From assembly GCA_031555145.1 (NCBI GenBank), contig JAVBUR010000079.1:1-13219 (forward strand): 13,219 nt of DNA. The letters run 5' to 3'. Within the stretch, counting starts at the first letter, position 1. Each line of letters opens with the position of its first letter. Below the pieces are notes generated by a model that made no database searches, had not been told where the DNA came from, and was given only the letters and a program-made list of their open reading frames with translations. Made by a program: the position numbers and the translations under genes. This document shows, piece after piece, positions 6,120-13,219 of the stretch. The stretch is from JAJDIA01 sp031555145. GTDB lineage: Bacteria > Bacteroidota > Bacteroidia > Bacteroidales > Tannerellaceae.

Positions 6120-7994
6120 ATGGCATACTACCACTTTGCCGAGTTGATCCACCGACAGGCAGAAAAATACGGAACCCGTACCGCGTTGAAACAACGGGAT
6201 AATGCAACAGGTAAATGGACGGATATTTCGTGGAGGGAACTGGGCGAAAATGTGATGCTTGCCGCCAAGGCCATGAACGAGTCGGGTATTGGTGTACAGG
6301 AAAACATCGGAGTATACTCACAGAATATGCCACAAATGCTCTATACCGACTTCGGGGCGTATGCCAACCGGATCGTATCTATCCCGATGTATGCCACCAG
6401 CTCACCGGCACAGATCAAGTATATCATCGACGATGCCAACATCAAGACACTTTTCGTCGGGGAGCAAGTGCAATATAATAACGCATACATTGTATTAAAG
6501 GAATCCGACGTATTGCAACGGATCATCATCTTCGATCCGGCCGTGATTATGAATCCGGAAGATAAGACATCAATCTATTTCAACGACTTCATCCGTCTGG
6601 GTGACAATGCGCATGCCGAAAGCCGTGTCAAAGTACGCATGCATGAAGCGACTCCCGACGATATTGCGACCATTATGTATACCTCCGGTACAACGGGTAA
6701 TTCCAAAGGGGTGATCCTCCATCATTATAATTTCATGGAAGCGATGCGTATCCATGATATCCGCCTGCATATAACCGAAAAGGATACCTCAATGTGTTTC
6801 CTACCGCTTACCCACATCTTTGAAAAGGCCTGGACATCACTTTGCCTCCAGAATGGTACGGTGATCGCTGTCCTTTCGGATCCGAAGATTATCCTGAAAG
6901 CGCTGGCCGAAATACACCCGACAGTGATGTGTAATGTGCCCCGTTTCTGGGAGAAAGTCTATGTAGGGGTACTGGAAAAGATCAATACCTCCTCACCCCT
7001 GATGCAGAAAGTATTCAAACGGGCAATCAGAGCGGGAAAGCTATACAACCTGGACTACCTCAACAAGGGCATCACGCCGCCGCTCGGACTGCGGATCAGC
7101 TACAAATTCTACGATAAAGTAGTCTTCACCTTGCTGAAAAAGGTATTGGGGTTGGACAAAGGGGTACTCTTCCCCGTGGCCGGAGCGCCTTTGTCGGATG
7201 ATATCTATGAATTTATGCGTTCGGTCAATATCCCGATCGTATATGGATACGGACTGAGTGAAACAACCGCCACGGTATGCTTCTGCCCCGAATACGGCTT
7301 CACACTGGGCTCCATCGGAACGTTAATGCCAAACGTACAGGTGAAGATCGACCCCTCCAACAGTGAAATTTTGGTGAAAGGAAAGACCGTAACCTCCGGG
7401 TATTATAACAAGCCGGAAGAGAATGCGAAAGCCTTTACCGAAGACGGTTTCTTCCGCACCGGTGATGCCGGCTGGATCGATGGGGATACGCTGTATTTCA
7501 AAGAACGCATCAAAGACCTCTACAAGACCTCCAACGGTAAATATATCGCCCCGCAGGCCATCGAAATACGCTTGAGCAGCGACTTGCTAATCGAACAGAT
7601 CGCCGTGATCGGCGACAAGCGTAAGTTCGTCAGCGCCCTGATCGTACCCAATTTTATCGCACTGGAAGATGTGGCAACCAAAAAAGGCATCACTTTCAGC
7701 GACCGCAAAGAGTTGCTGGCACAGGATGAGATCCGCCGTATCATCGCCTCCCACGTGGAAGATCACCAGAAAGACCTGGCCTCATACGAGAAGATCAAGA
7801 AGTTTGTCCTCCTCCCCGAAGCCTTCTCGATCGACGGTGGTGAGCTGACCAGCACCCTGAAGTTGAAACGCCCCGTGATCCTCGAGAAATATGGTGATCT
7901 GATCGAAGAAATGTACATTGAAGAGAATCCGCTCGATTATTCTCAGCTTAATTACATATCTTTGCCGGGAATTATAAAAGACGACAAGAAATGA
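6120..7994 (+). CDS. Long-chain fatty acid-CoA ligase (AMP-forming)
   Basis: 624 residues. The enzyme activates fatty acids with ATP to acyl-adenylate and then acyl-CoA, feeding lipid synthesis or degradation at the cytoplasmic membrane. It shows the adenylate-forming superfamily motifs in order: the phosphate-binding loop YTSGTTGNSKG (187-197), the adenine-binding segment YGYGLSETT (375-383), FRTGD (445-449) with the ribose-binding Asp449, the hinge region around FKERIKDLYKTSNGKYIAP (460-478), and the C-terminal lysine-bearing motif GELTSTLKLKR (574-584). Overall layout resembles bacterial FadD15/FAA1-type ligases of about 600 residues. The chain-length preference cannot be read. Its TGA stop overlaps the ATG of prfB (ATGA), so the two genes are probably translationally coupled. 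Confidence 0.93.
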   Translation: MAYYHFAELIHRQAEKYGTRTALKQRDNATGKWTDISWRELGENVMLAAKAMNESGIGVQENIGVYSQNMPQMLYTDFGAYANRIVSIPMYATSSPAQIKYIIDDANIKTLFVGEQVQYNNAYIVLKESDVLQRIIIFDPAVIMNPEDKTSIYFNDFIRLGDNAHAESRVKVRMHEATPDDIATIMYTSGTTGNSKGVILHHYNFMEAMRIHDIRLHITEKDTSMCFLPLTHIFEKAWTSLCLQNGTVIAVLSDPKIILKALAEIHPTVMCNVPRFWEKVYVGVLEKINTSSPLMQKVFKRAIRAGKLYNLDYLNKGITPPLGLRISYKFYDKVVFTLLKKVLGLDKGVLFPVAGAPLSDDIYEFMRSVNIPIVYGYGLSETTATVCFCPEYGFTLGSIGTLMPNVQVKIDPSNSEILVKGKTVTSGYYNKPEENAKAFTEDGFFRTGDAGWIDGDTLYFKERIKDLYKTSNGKYIAPQAIEIRLSSDLLIEQIAVIGDKRKFVSALIVPNFIALEDVATKKGITFSDRKELLAQDEIRRIIASHVEDHQKDLASYEKIKKFVLLPEAFSIDGGELTSTLKLKRPVILEKYGDLIEEMYIEENPLDYSQLNYISLPGIIKDDKK

Positions 7995-9113
7995 TTACAT
8001 CAGACCAGCTGCATAGCATGTTGGAGCGCGAGTCAGCGCTGAGGGGGTACCTTTGACATAGATGGTAAGACCATCCGTTTAGAAGAGGAAGAACTCCGCA
8101 CACAAGACCCCGTATTCTGGGAAGACGCCAAGCGCGCGGAAGCCCAGATGAAAATAGTAAAAGAACTGAAGAAGTGGATTGAGTTATACAACGAGGTCCA
8201 CAGCGCCGTGGAAGAAGTAGAGCTGGCGTATGATTTTGTGAAGGAAGGCATCGCTTCGGAAGAAGAGGTGGATGCCGCTTATGCCATCGCCTTCGAAAAG
8301 GTAGAAAGCCTCGAATTCCGCAACATGCTCCGTCAGGAAGCCGACCAGTTGGGCTGCGTCCTGAAGATCAACTCAGGCGCCGGTGGAACCGAAAGCCAGG
8401 ACTGGGCTTCGATGCTGATGCGTATGTACATCCGCTATGCCGAGTCCAATGGCTATAAGCTTACCATCAGTAACCTCCAGGAAGGCGACGAAGCCGGTAT
8501 CAAAACCGTCACCATGCAGATCGAAGGCGATTACGCCTACGGCTACCTGAAGGGTGAAAATGGTGTACACCGCCTCGTCCGCGTCTCGCCTTACAATGCA
8601 CAAGGCAAGCGCATGACCTCCTTCGCCTCCGTATTCGTCACCCCGCTGGTCGACGACACGATCGAGATCGAGATCAACCCTGCTGACTACACCTGGGATA
8701 CCTTCCGTTCGGGAGGCGCCGGTGGCCAGAACGTGAACAAGGTAGAGACCGGTGTCCGTATCCGCTACAACTACAAAGACCCCGACACGGGCGAAACCCG
8801 CGAGATCCTGATCGAGAACACCGAAAGCCGCTCTCAGCTGGGTAACCGTGAGAACGCCATGCGTCTGCTCCGTTCACAACTGTACGACATCGCCCTGCAA
8901 AAGCGCATGGCTGCACAGGATAAGATCGAAGCTAACAAGAAGAAAATTGAATGGGGATCACAGATCCGCAGCTATGTCTTCGACGATCGCCGTGTCAAAG
9001 ACCACCGTACCAACTTTCAGACCTCTGATGTCAATGGGGTAATGGATGGTAAGATTGACGGTTTCATCAAAGCCTACCTGATGGAATTCGCCGGTGAAGA
9101 AGCAGAAAAGTAG
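7991..9113 (+). CDS. prfB: Peptide chain release factor 2 with +1 programmed frameshift
   Basis: RF2 releases peptides at UGA and UAA codons. The start ATG 7991 overlaps the ligase stop. The zero frame runs 21 codons (MITSDQL...ALRGYL) to an in-frame TGA at 8054-8056. The site reads AGG GGG TAC CTT TGA C, almost identical to the E. coli prfB site: the internal Shine-Dalgarno-like AGGGGG (8042-8047), the slippery CTT, and TGA followed by C. Skipping T8054 moves translation into the frame starting GAC (8055), which stays open to TAG 9111, giving 373 residues in all. When RF2 is scarce the ribosome pauses at the UGA and shifts, so expression is self-regulated. The peptide-releasing GGQ is at about 244-246. 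The stop-recognition tripeptide is SPY (about 199-201) where E. coli has SPF. Ends in TAG, which RF2 does not read. Confidence 0.97.
8042..8057 (+). promoter_or_regulatory. RF2 programmed +1 frameshift signal
   Basis: AGGGGG (8042-8047) acts as the internal Shine-Dalgarno stimulator, 3 bases before CTT (8051-8053), which slips onto TTT when the ribosome waits at TGA (8054-8056); the following C makes the stop weak. Spacing and order match the characterized prfB element. Confidence 0.95.
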
Positions 9114-9135
9114 GCGCAAAAAATCAGCCTCTTTA

Positions 9136-9166
9136 TTGCAAGGCTCGATATTATTCCCTACTTTTG
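9136..9166 (+). promoter_or_regulatory. tRNA promoter
   Basis: A -33 TTG at 9136-9138 and a -7 box TACTTTTG at 9159-9166 are 20 bases apart. Transcription would start near 9173, about 20 bases before the mature tRNA 5' end. Confidence 0.65.
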
Positions 9167-9191
9167 CACACACTTTCGGACAATCCGAAAC

Positions 9192-9265
9192 GGTCCTATA
9201 GCTCAGTTGGTTAGAGCACCTGACTCATAATCAGGGAGTCCTTGGTTCAAGCCCAAGTGGGACCA
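9192..9265 (+). tRNA. tRNA with anticodon CAT, probably tRNA-Ile2 (lysidine-modified)
   Basis: Complete 74-base cloverleaf. The acceptor stem GGTCCTA pairs with TGGGACC, the anticodon stem CCTGA/TCAGG encloses loop CTCATAA with CAT at 9226-9228, and the T stem is CTTGG/CCAAG. The discriminator is A9265. CCA is not encoded (the following bases are CAG), so it must be added afterwards. CAT can be elongator Met, initiator Met or Ile2. The acceptor pairs C4-G69 and C5-G68 are those reported to let TilS recognise E. coli tRNA-Ile2, which favours isoleucine (AUA reading), but this transfer from E. coli is inference. G1-C72 argues against an E. coli-like initiator. Confidence 0.93.
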
Positions 9266-9278
9266 CAGATTGGTAATG

Positions 9279-9315
9279 AAGCACTTATGCCGGACGGCGT
9301 AGGTGCTTTTTCTTT
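9279..9315 (+). terminator. Intrinsic terminator of the tRNA transcript
   Basis: AAGCAC...GTGCTT encloses a nearly continuous stem (about 12 bp with two G-U pairs) closed by a GGAC loop within GCCGGACGGC, followed by a T-rich tail (TTTTTCTTT). It lies 13 bases after the tRNA and marks the end of the core-like sequence. Confidence 0.85.
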
Positions 9316-9319
9316 AGGG

Positions 9320-9340
9320 TTTGCACACAATTTGCACACA
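9320..9340. repeat. Tandem TTTGCACACA repeat at the island boundary
   Basis: TTTGCACACA occurs at 9320-9329 and again at 9331-9340, separated by one A. A third exact copy lies at 9163-9172 across the tRNA promoter -7 box. The tandem pair sits between the tRNA terminator and the AT-rich accessory genes, where recombinase arm sites or an attachment site could lie. The interval to the first accessory gene (9341-9406) holds only a weak inverted repeat (GACGC 9363-9367 with GCGTC 9381-9385) and no convincing terminator. Confidence 0.55.
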
Positions 9341-9406
9341 TCTCTTAGTTTTGGGAGAACTGGACGCCCAATTCATTTAAGCGTCAGAGCCATTTAGTCA
9401 TTGTAC

Positions 9407-9979
9407 TTATTTTTTCGCTTTGAATGAACTTTCTATTTTCTGGATTTCCGTACGATCGACGTAAGGCTCAAAAATCTTAAGTTCCTTTTCTATATACTTA
9501 GTAGTGAGTTTTTCTATATTTATTCTTCGATGATTAAGCGCATTTTTTAGGATTTCTCGCAGATCTCTTTCTGATCTCAAGTTTTCAGGCTGAATATTAT
9601 TGTAGATAATATTTTTTATAATACCCAATTTACTATATGTTATATCAGTGATGTCAAGATGTCTATCTACTAAGTCAGCAACAGCCGTATCTCCTGGTGA
9701 GTGAGACAATGAGAATCCGTATTGGGACAATTCCGTTTCGTCAATTAATACAAAATCAATTTTACTTAACTTCATCTGTTGTGCACCTGTGATTAAGGCC
9801 AGTATTGCCTCATTAATTTCAACATCTGTATTGTCGTGAATTTTCCAAACGGAGAGTGTATTTTTATTTGTTTTTAGACATCCGGTTACAGCATCTCCTC
9901 CAACATCTGTTAGCCCAGATTCATGGGTAGTAAAATCATTCCACTTAGACCGGGATATTTTTCTGATTAACATTGACAT
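9407..9979 (-). CDS. Unrecognised protein, third gene of a three-gene accessory cassette
   Basis: 190 residues from ATG 9979 (ATG 9973 also possible). I do not recognise the family. The N-terminal half looks like a compact alpha/beta domain: MLIRKISRSKWNDF, a turn with DAVTGCLKT, strand-like TLSVWKI and KIDFVLIDE, and a helix EINEAILALITGAQQ between them. The second half is helical and charged, with the segment DTAVADLVDRHLDIT before it and basic stretches (NHRRINIEKL, and a tail ending FKAKK). No signal peptide or membrane segment is seen, so it should be cytoplasmic. It overlaps the preceding gene by 7-13 bases, so its translation is probably coupled to it. Base composition is clearly more AT-rich than in the core genes to the left. 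Function unknown. Confidence 0.7.
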   Translation of the reverse strand: MSMLIRKISRSKWNDFTTHESGLTDVGGDAVTGCLKTNKNTLSVWKIHDNTDVEINEAILALITGAQQMKLSKIDFVLIDETELSQYGFSLSHSPGDTAVADLVDRHLDITDITYSKLGIIKNIIYNNIQPENLRSERDLREILKNALNHRRINIEKLTTKYIEKELKIFEPYVDRTEIQKIESSFKAKK

Positions 9980-10845
9980 AACTCTTGTTCGAAATCAGAA
10001 ATAATATGTTTAACATAAGCTAATAACCATGGAGCAATAACATCAAGATTCTTGAGTATACATAGTGTTTCAACTGAGCAGTCCGCTTCAAGTATTCTCA
10101 ACCCCAATTCCTTTATTTCATCATTCTTGTGCGCAATAGCGGCTATTGCCATCGTCTTTCCTAATGGATACATGTCTTTACCAATAAATTCCACTATGCG
10201 CAGGAGGCCAATAAATACATTTTCGTCACTCCCGTAGTATTGTGTATATAAACTATCAAACCAGTCAAGTGTTACATACTTCCTATTGGCTAAATGGGTT
10301 TCGATAAGTTCGATGCTCGGACTACTTTCACCAAACTCAAAATCTTCATGCCGGATAAGGTTGAGTAGGATTGGGGTTACATAATCGGTCAAGTATTCCC
10401 TGTAACTGTCATCGTGCTTGTTCTGCCTTTGACTAGGAATAGTAGTAGTGAGTGGTGAAATATCTTTTACCTTTTTTGAATGGATAGTATTAGGATTTAT
10501 AGCCTCTGTTACTTGATACAATGATAGCCTTCGGGCCATAATTTCATTACGAGAGTTTTCTATTTGCCACTCTATCTCCTCGTTTGGAAAACTAAACTTA
10601 TCATCAAATTCAAAAGAAGTGGTTCGAAAAGATGGGCCTATATCCTCTTTTGATACGGATACATCAGAAATATTACTTCTTGTAGCAGCATTTCTAAGGC
10701 GCGTCCTCTCAAGTTTTTCAAGTTCAAAAAATATCGAGTTACGAGAGGTATCATTAATAACAGTTCTATCAGTATGTCCAAAAAAACGAAGTGCTTCATC
10801 ACTATACTGAAATACATTCGCCATATCATTCCAATGTTCCATCAT
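9967..10845 (-). CDS. Unrecognised, mostly helical protein, second gene of the cassette
   Basis: 292 residues from ATG 10845. A TTG at 10848 is also in frame, but the ATG forms TGATG with the stop of the upstream gene, a classical coupling arrangement. I do not recognise the family. The first ~140 residues are polar, rich in Ser, Asn, Asp and Arg, and probably flexible (for example TTTIPSQRQNKHDD near 137-150). From about 150 to the end the sequence looks helical: YLTDYVTPILLNLIRH, then WFDSLYTQYYG, and a C-terminal run containing GLLRIVEFIGKDMYPLGK and MAIAAIAHKNDEIKELGLRI, suggestive of an alpha-helical repeat-like scaffold. No membrane segment or enzymatic motif is evident. It may serve as an adaptor between the other two proteins, but that is only inference. 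Confidence 0.72.
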   Translation of the reverse strand: MMEHWNDMANVFQYSDEALRFFGHTDRTVINDTSRNSIFFELEKLERTRLRNAATRSNISDVSVSKEDIGPSFRTTSFEFDDKFSFPNEEIEWQIENSRNEIMARRLSLYQVTEAINPNTIHSKKVKDISPLTTTIPSQRQNKHDDSYREYLTDYVTPILLNLIRHEDFEFGESSPSIELIETHLANRKYVTLDWFDSLYTQYYGSDENVFIGLLRIVEFIGKDMYPLGKTMAIAAIAHKNDEIKELGLRILEADCSVETLCILKNLDVIAPWLLAYVKHIISDFEQELCQC

Positions 10846-11573
10846 CAATTATTTATGTGTGAAACTATTTGTTGCAAAATATCTATATGAAGAGTAGATA
10901 AATTGTCAATAATGGCCCCACAATTTTCGCTATTAAATCGGCAAAGTCTATTCTCATCTATAGTATTTATGTCAAGATTTATTAGAAGACCATCAAATAC
11001 CGTCTGTTTTGAATCTATTCTAACAGGGGTCTTAAGGCTCCGAATATCGCTTACTATATTTAATTCTTCTTCATGCACATTAATTCGAGTGGATTTACGG
11101 TTATGCCACTCTCCGATTACTTTGTCATTAAAAAAAGGTATGCTATTATCAAATTTTTTTTCGACCGTGTCTATAGAAATTTCGTTGACAAGTATGTTTT
11201 GAACAATCCCAATACGACGAAATGATTTTGAAAATATAGAGTTTGCTAAGGAAATATATTTCTTAGATTCAAGTATAAAATTATCGAAAGACAACATATC
11301 GAATACATTTATATCAACATTAGTTAATATCAAATCTAAACGATCACTATTAAATGTGATACGCCAACTATTGTCTGGAGTACACAGGCTTAACCTGCTT
11401 ATAGCAGCAGGTTGTGCTTCTCCAGGATTGATTTTAAATTCAAAGGCCTGACCCGTGACCATCCCTTCGGGGGAAAAGAGTTCAAACGCTTTCTGACTGT
11501 TAGCCACTGTTGGCATAACTTCCGAATAATCGCCAAAAAGCGAAATTTGATAGTTAAGACTAAACGTTTTCAT
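10845..11573 (-). CDS. Unrecognised protein, first gene of the cassette
   Basis: 242 residues from ATG 11573. I cannot assign a family. The sequence alternates strand-like and helical stretches: FSLNYQISLFGDYSEV at the start, a middle strand region with SWRITFNSDRLDLILTNVDI, a helix around FILESKKYISLANSIF, a strand with RRIGIVQNILVNEISI, a TRINVHEEELNIV strand pair, then GLLINLDINTIDE and a final helix. This reads like a two-repeat beta-sheet protein; both halves contain a strand ending in a DIN-type turn (NVDINVF, NLDINTI). No signal peptide, membrane helix or catalytic motif is seen. A -7-like box lies 36 bases upstream, making it the first gene of the operon. It ends in TGATG, overlapping the next start. 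Confidence 0.72.
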   Translation of the reverse strand: MKTFSLNYQISLFGDYSEVMPTVANSQKAFELFSPEGMVTGQAFEFKINPGEAQPAAISRLSLCTPDNSWRITFNSDRLDLILTNVDINVFDMLSFDNFILESKKYISLANSIFSKSFRRIGIVQNILVNEISIDTVEKKFDNSIPFFNDKVIGEWHNRKSTRINVHEEELNIVSDIRSLKTPVRIDSKQTVFDGLLINLDINTIDENRLCRFNSENCGAIIDNLSTLHIDILQQIVSHINN

Positions 11574-11608
11574 ACCAGCTACTCATCTACATTATGTTAA
11601 TATATCGC

Positions 11609-11616
11609 CAAAGATA
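11609..11616 (-). promoter_or_regulatory. -7 box for the three-gene cassette
   Basis: Read on the minus strand, TATCTTTG fits TAnnTTTG and lies 36 bases before ATG 11573, predicting a leader of about 29 bases. The -33 element is not evident at the standard distance. Confidence 0.4.
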
Positions 11617-11670
11617 ACGTTTTTCCTAACGCCATATAGCTAAGTTCAAAAATAATTGTTTGGCAATCAC

Positions 11671-11790
11671 TAGTGTCCGACTAGAATTTAAGAAAAGGGC
11701 TATTCCCTTGGTGTTTCGCCCTAAATAGGCAACCTGGCTTTTACCACAAAACACGAGTATCCTATGAGCAAAAATAGTAAATTTAGATCT
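11671..11790 (+). mobile_element. Probable insertion-sequence end remnant
   Basis: TAGTGTCCGACTAGAATT starting at 11671 resembles, from memory, the terminal inverted repeat of an IS group common in Bacteroidales. After it comes an untranslated stretch typical of an IS leader, then ATG 11764 opening a short frame (MSKNSKF...) like the first residues of such transposases before it runs into the mobilization gene. No second end or transposase body is present, so only the left tip would remain. The rest of the 11574-11782 gap holds the cassette promoter and no other gene. The right boundary is a guess. Assignment rests on recall, not on a search. Confidence 0.35.
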
Positions 11791-13219
11791 TGCACCCTCC
11801 GTTTGTGTGGATTTTCTGATTTTGCTTTGGTCTTATTCCTATACCTTCCTGAAATTCCCTGTATTTTTGTCCAAACCAATTCGCATCACTTATCCCATCA
11901 ATAGTAAGTTGATATTTTTCCGGTTCCTTGGGATGTGGCTTTATCTCTGCTTCCGATCGTTCTGTCTTAAAATATCGCTGATATTCAGGAGAGTATATTT
12001 CTCCCTTGAATCCGACTGGCTTCATTTTCAGAATATCTTTAATCAGACCTTCCGAAAATCGCATTGCTTGTAGCAGCTTTTCAATCCAGAGCAACTCTTT
12101 GATCTTGGGAAACAAGTCGTGTATCTTCTTTAATTTCTGTTCTAACTTATCCATAGCCGTTTCATGCTCTTGTCGCATGGTTAGTATATTTCGCTTTAAA
12201 CCTCTAACTTCCTGAATCAGGTTGCCTTTTTCTGCATTTAGGGCCTCAATCTCCTGCTGTTGCCGTTTTACTTTGGATGCGCCAACAAGCGAGCCGATGC
12301 CGTCCATGATGCTAGAGCCAACATCAGCGACCTTGTTTTTAAGTTCTTCGGCTTTGAGTTGTCCTTTCACCTGAATAAGATTTTCTTCAGTCTTTTTCAG
12401 TTCTGATTTTTTTTGCTGCTGAATGGATGCCACTTGTTCAAATTTATGCTTTGCTTCCTGCTCCTGCCGTTTGAGTTCCGCTATTGATTTGCGCTTGTGT
12501 ACTTCCTCGGCCAACAACAACTCGATATTTACTTGCAAATTTTGGCTCTCTACTGCTTGGTTGCGGTAATGCTCTGTCAGCGTAATATGCCGGGCCTCCG
12601 ACCCTTTTACTCCGCGCTGCAATCCGTATTTTGCCATTGCTTCGGCGTATGTATCCTGATACGCTACTAGCTTATCTCTTGCCATAACATCATCGGCACA
12701 TAGGCGCGGGTGGTTTGGGTTTTTCTTCCTATACTTACGTTTCGGGATATCTTCTGTATGCTTTTGCTCCGGTTCTTTCTTTTTCGGAGCCTTCACTCTG
12801 CGTTCGCCCCGGACGATCGGAACAACGGATGCATGGATATGCGGAGTGCTTTCATCCACGTGGAGAGTTGCTGCCACTACATTTTCTTCGCCGTATGTCT
12901 TTTTCAACCAATCCAGACTATCCCGGCACCAATCATCCAGTTTACCTTCATCCTGTATCCGCTGCATATCTTCGGGACTACCGGAAAGTATAAAACGGAT
13001 TACCTGTACCTGATTCTTCCCTATCTGCCGTTCAAGACCGGCAGTATTCAGCCTATGTTGGATCGCCTCCGTCCGGTTGTTCACTCCTTCCGGGGAATCG
13101 ATGAGTTCTTTGTTCAAATGTGTCCGTGAAGGATCCACATTTGGGTGTATTACTTTTCGCTCGATATGGTCTGTCATGGCAGCTTCATTTCCGGGCGACT
13201 TATCTAAATGGAGAACAAC
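11783..13219 (-). CDS. MobV/Pre-type mobilization relaxase (5' end outside the window)
   Basis: The frame is open to the right edge, so the gene starts beyond 13219; 478 residues are visible. ATG 13177 is internal, because the preceding residues VVLHLDKSPGNEAA continue the conserved start of MobV relaxases. Such enzymes nick the plasmid or island at oriT and lead the strand into a recipient through a helper conjugation machine. Visible motifs: HIERKVIHPNVDPSRTHLN (the first relaxase motif) and HVDESTPHIH, the metal-binding HxDE..PHxH signature. A basic, Lys-rich stretch follows (RRVKAPKKKEP). A long coiled coil follows at about 210-350 of the visible part, then a C-terminal domain ending GIGIRPKQNQKIHTNGGCKI. 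It reads toward the three-gene cassette; the oriT, normally upstream of such a gene, is not in view. Confidence 0.9.
   Translation of the reverse strand, partial: VVLHLDKSPGNEAAMTDHIERKVIHPNVDPSRTHLNKELIDSPEGVNNRTEAIQHRLNTAGLERQIGKNQVQVIRFILSGSPEDMQRIQDEGKLDDWCRDSLDWLKKTYGEENVVAATLHVDESTPHIHASVVPIVRGERRVKAPKKKEPEQKHTEDIPKRKYRKKNPNHPRLCADDVMARDKLVAYQDTYAEAMAKYGLQRGVKGSEARHITLTEHYRNQAVESQNLQVNIELLLAEEVHKRKSIAELKRQEQEAKHKFEQVASIQQQKKSELKKTEENLIQVKGQLKAEELKNKVADVGSSIMDGIGSLVGASKVKRQQQEIEALNAEKGNLIQEVRGLKRNILTMRQEHETAMDKLEQKLKKIHDLFPKIKELLWIEKLLQAMRFSEGLIKDILKMKPVGFKGEIYSPEYQRYFKTERSEAEIKPHPKEPEKYQLTIDGISDANWFGQKYREFQEGIGIRPKQNQKIHTNGGCKI

Noticed and set aside
8148..8150. ATG 8148 as the prfB start
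   Set aside because: The frameshift signal at 8042-8057 and the upstream frame give the complete RF2 N-terminus.
10846..10848. TTG start of the second cassette gene
   Set aside because: ATG 10845 directly follows and forms the coupling overlap TGATG, which is the more usual start.
12710..13129. 139-residue frame opposite the relaxase gene
   Set aside because: Antisense shadow of a gene with clear relaxase motifs.
13175..13177. ATG 13177 as the start of the relaxase
   Set aside because: Codons upstream to the window edge remain open and encode conserved MobV N-terminal residues, so the gene is cut by the window.

Overview
The window reads as a chromosomal segment of a member of the Bacteroidales (Bacteroides/Parabacteroides-like; the genus is a guess). 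Reasons: eight transcription starts carry the Bacteroidetes -7 box TAnnTTTG, most with very short leaders; there is a DUF4369-type thioredoxin-fold lipoprotein, a secreted GH43 glycosidase with an F5/8C module, and a MobV relaxase of the kind found on Bacteroidales mobilizable elements.

Positions 1-9315 look like ordinary core chromosome. In order: the end of a 22-bp tandem repeat array (1-73); a secreted GH43 glycosidase (237-1973); a lipoprotein with a thioredoxin fold lacking CxxC (2066-3229); the greA-HIT operon (3396-4279), whose leader holds a terminator-like hairpin; a possible small RNA ending in a bidirectional terminator (about 4354-4425); a padR-pspC operon on the minus strand (5910 to 4454); and, divergently, an operon of a long-chain acyl-CoA ligase (6120-7994) and prfB (7991-9113). 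prfB overlaps the ligase stop and uses the classical +1 programmed frameshift. A tRNA with anticodon CAT, probably the lysidine-dependent tRNA-Ile2, follows at 9192-9265 with its own promoter and terminator.

From about 9316 to the right edge the sequence changes: it is visibly more AT-rich and all genes lie on the minus strand, pointing at the tRNA. It holds a tightly coupled three-gene cassette of unrecognised proteins (11573 to 9407), a likely insertion-sequence end remnant (11671-11790), and a MobV/Pre-type relaxase whose start lies beyond the right edge (11783-13219). I read this as the tRNA-proximal end of a mobilizable genomic island; no integrase or second attachment site is inside the window.

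The best candidate for an undescribed system is the three-gene cassette. Its stop/start codons overlap at both junctions, it has its own promoter-like site, and it sits as cargo between a tRNA and a relaxase. I could not assign a function to any of the three proteins from sequence alone. Secondary candidates are the greA leader attenuator and the small-RNA locus with a palindrome over its promoter.
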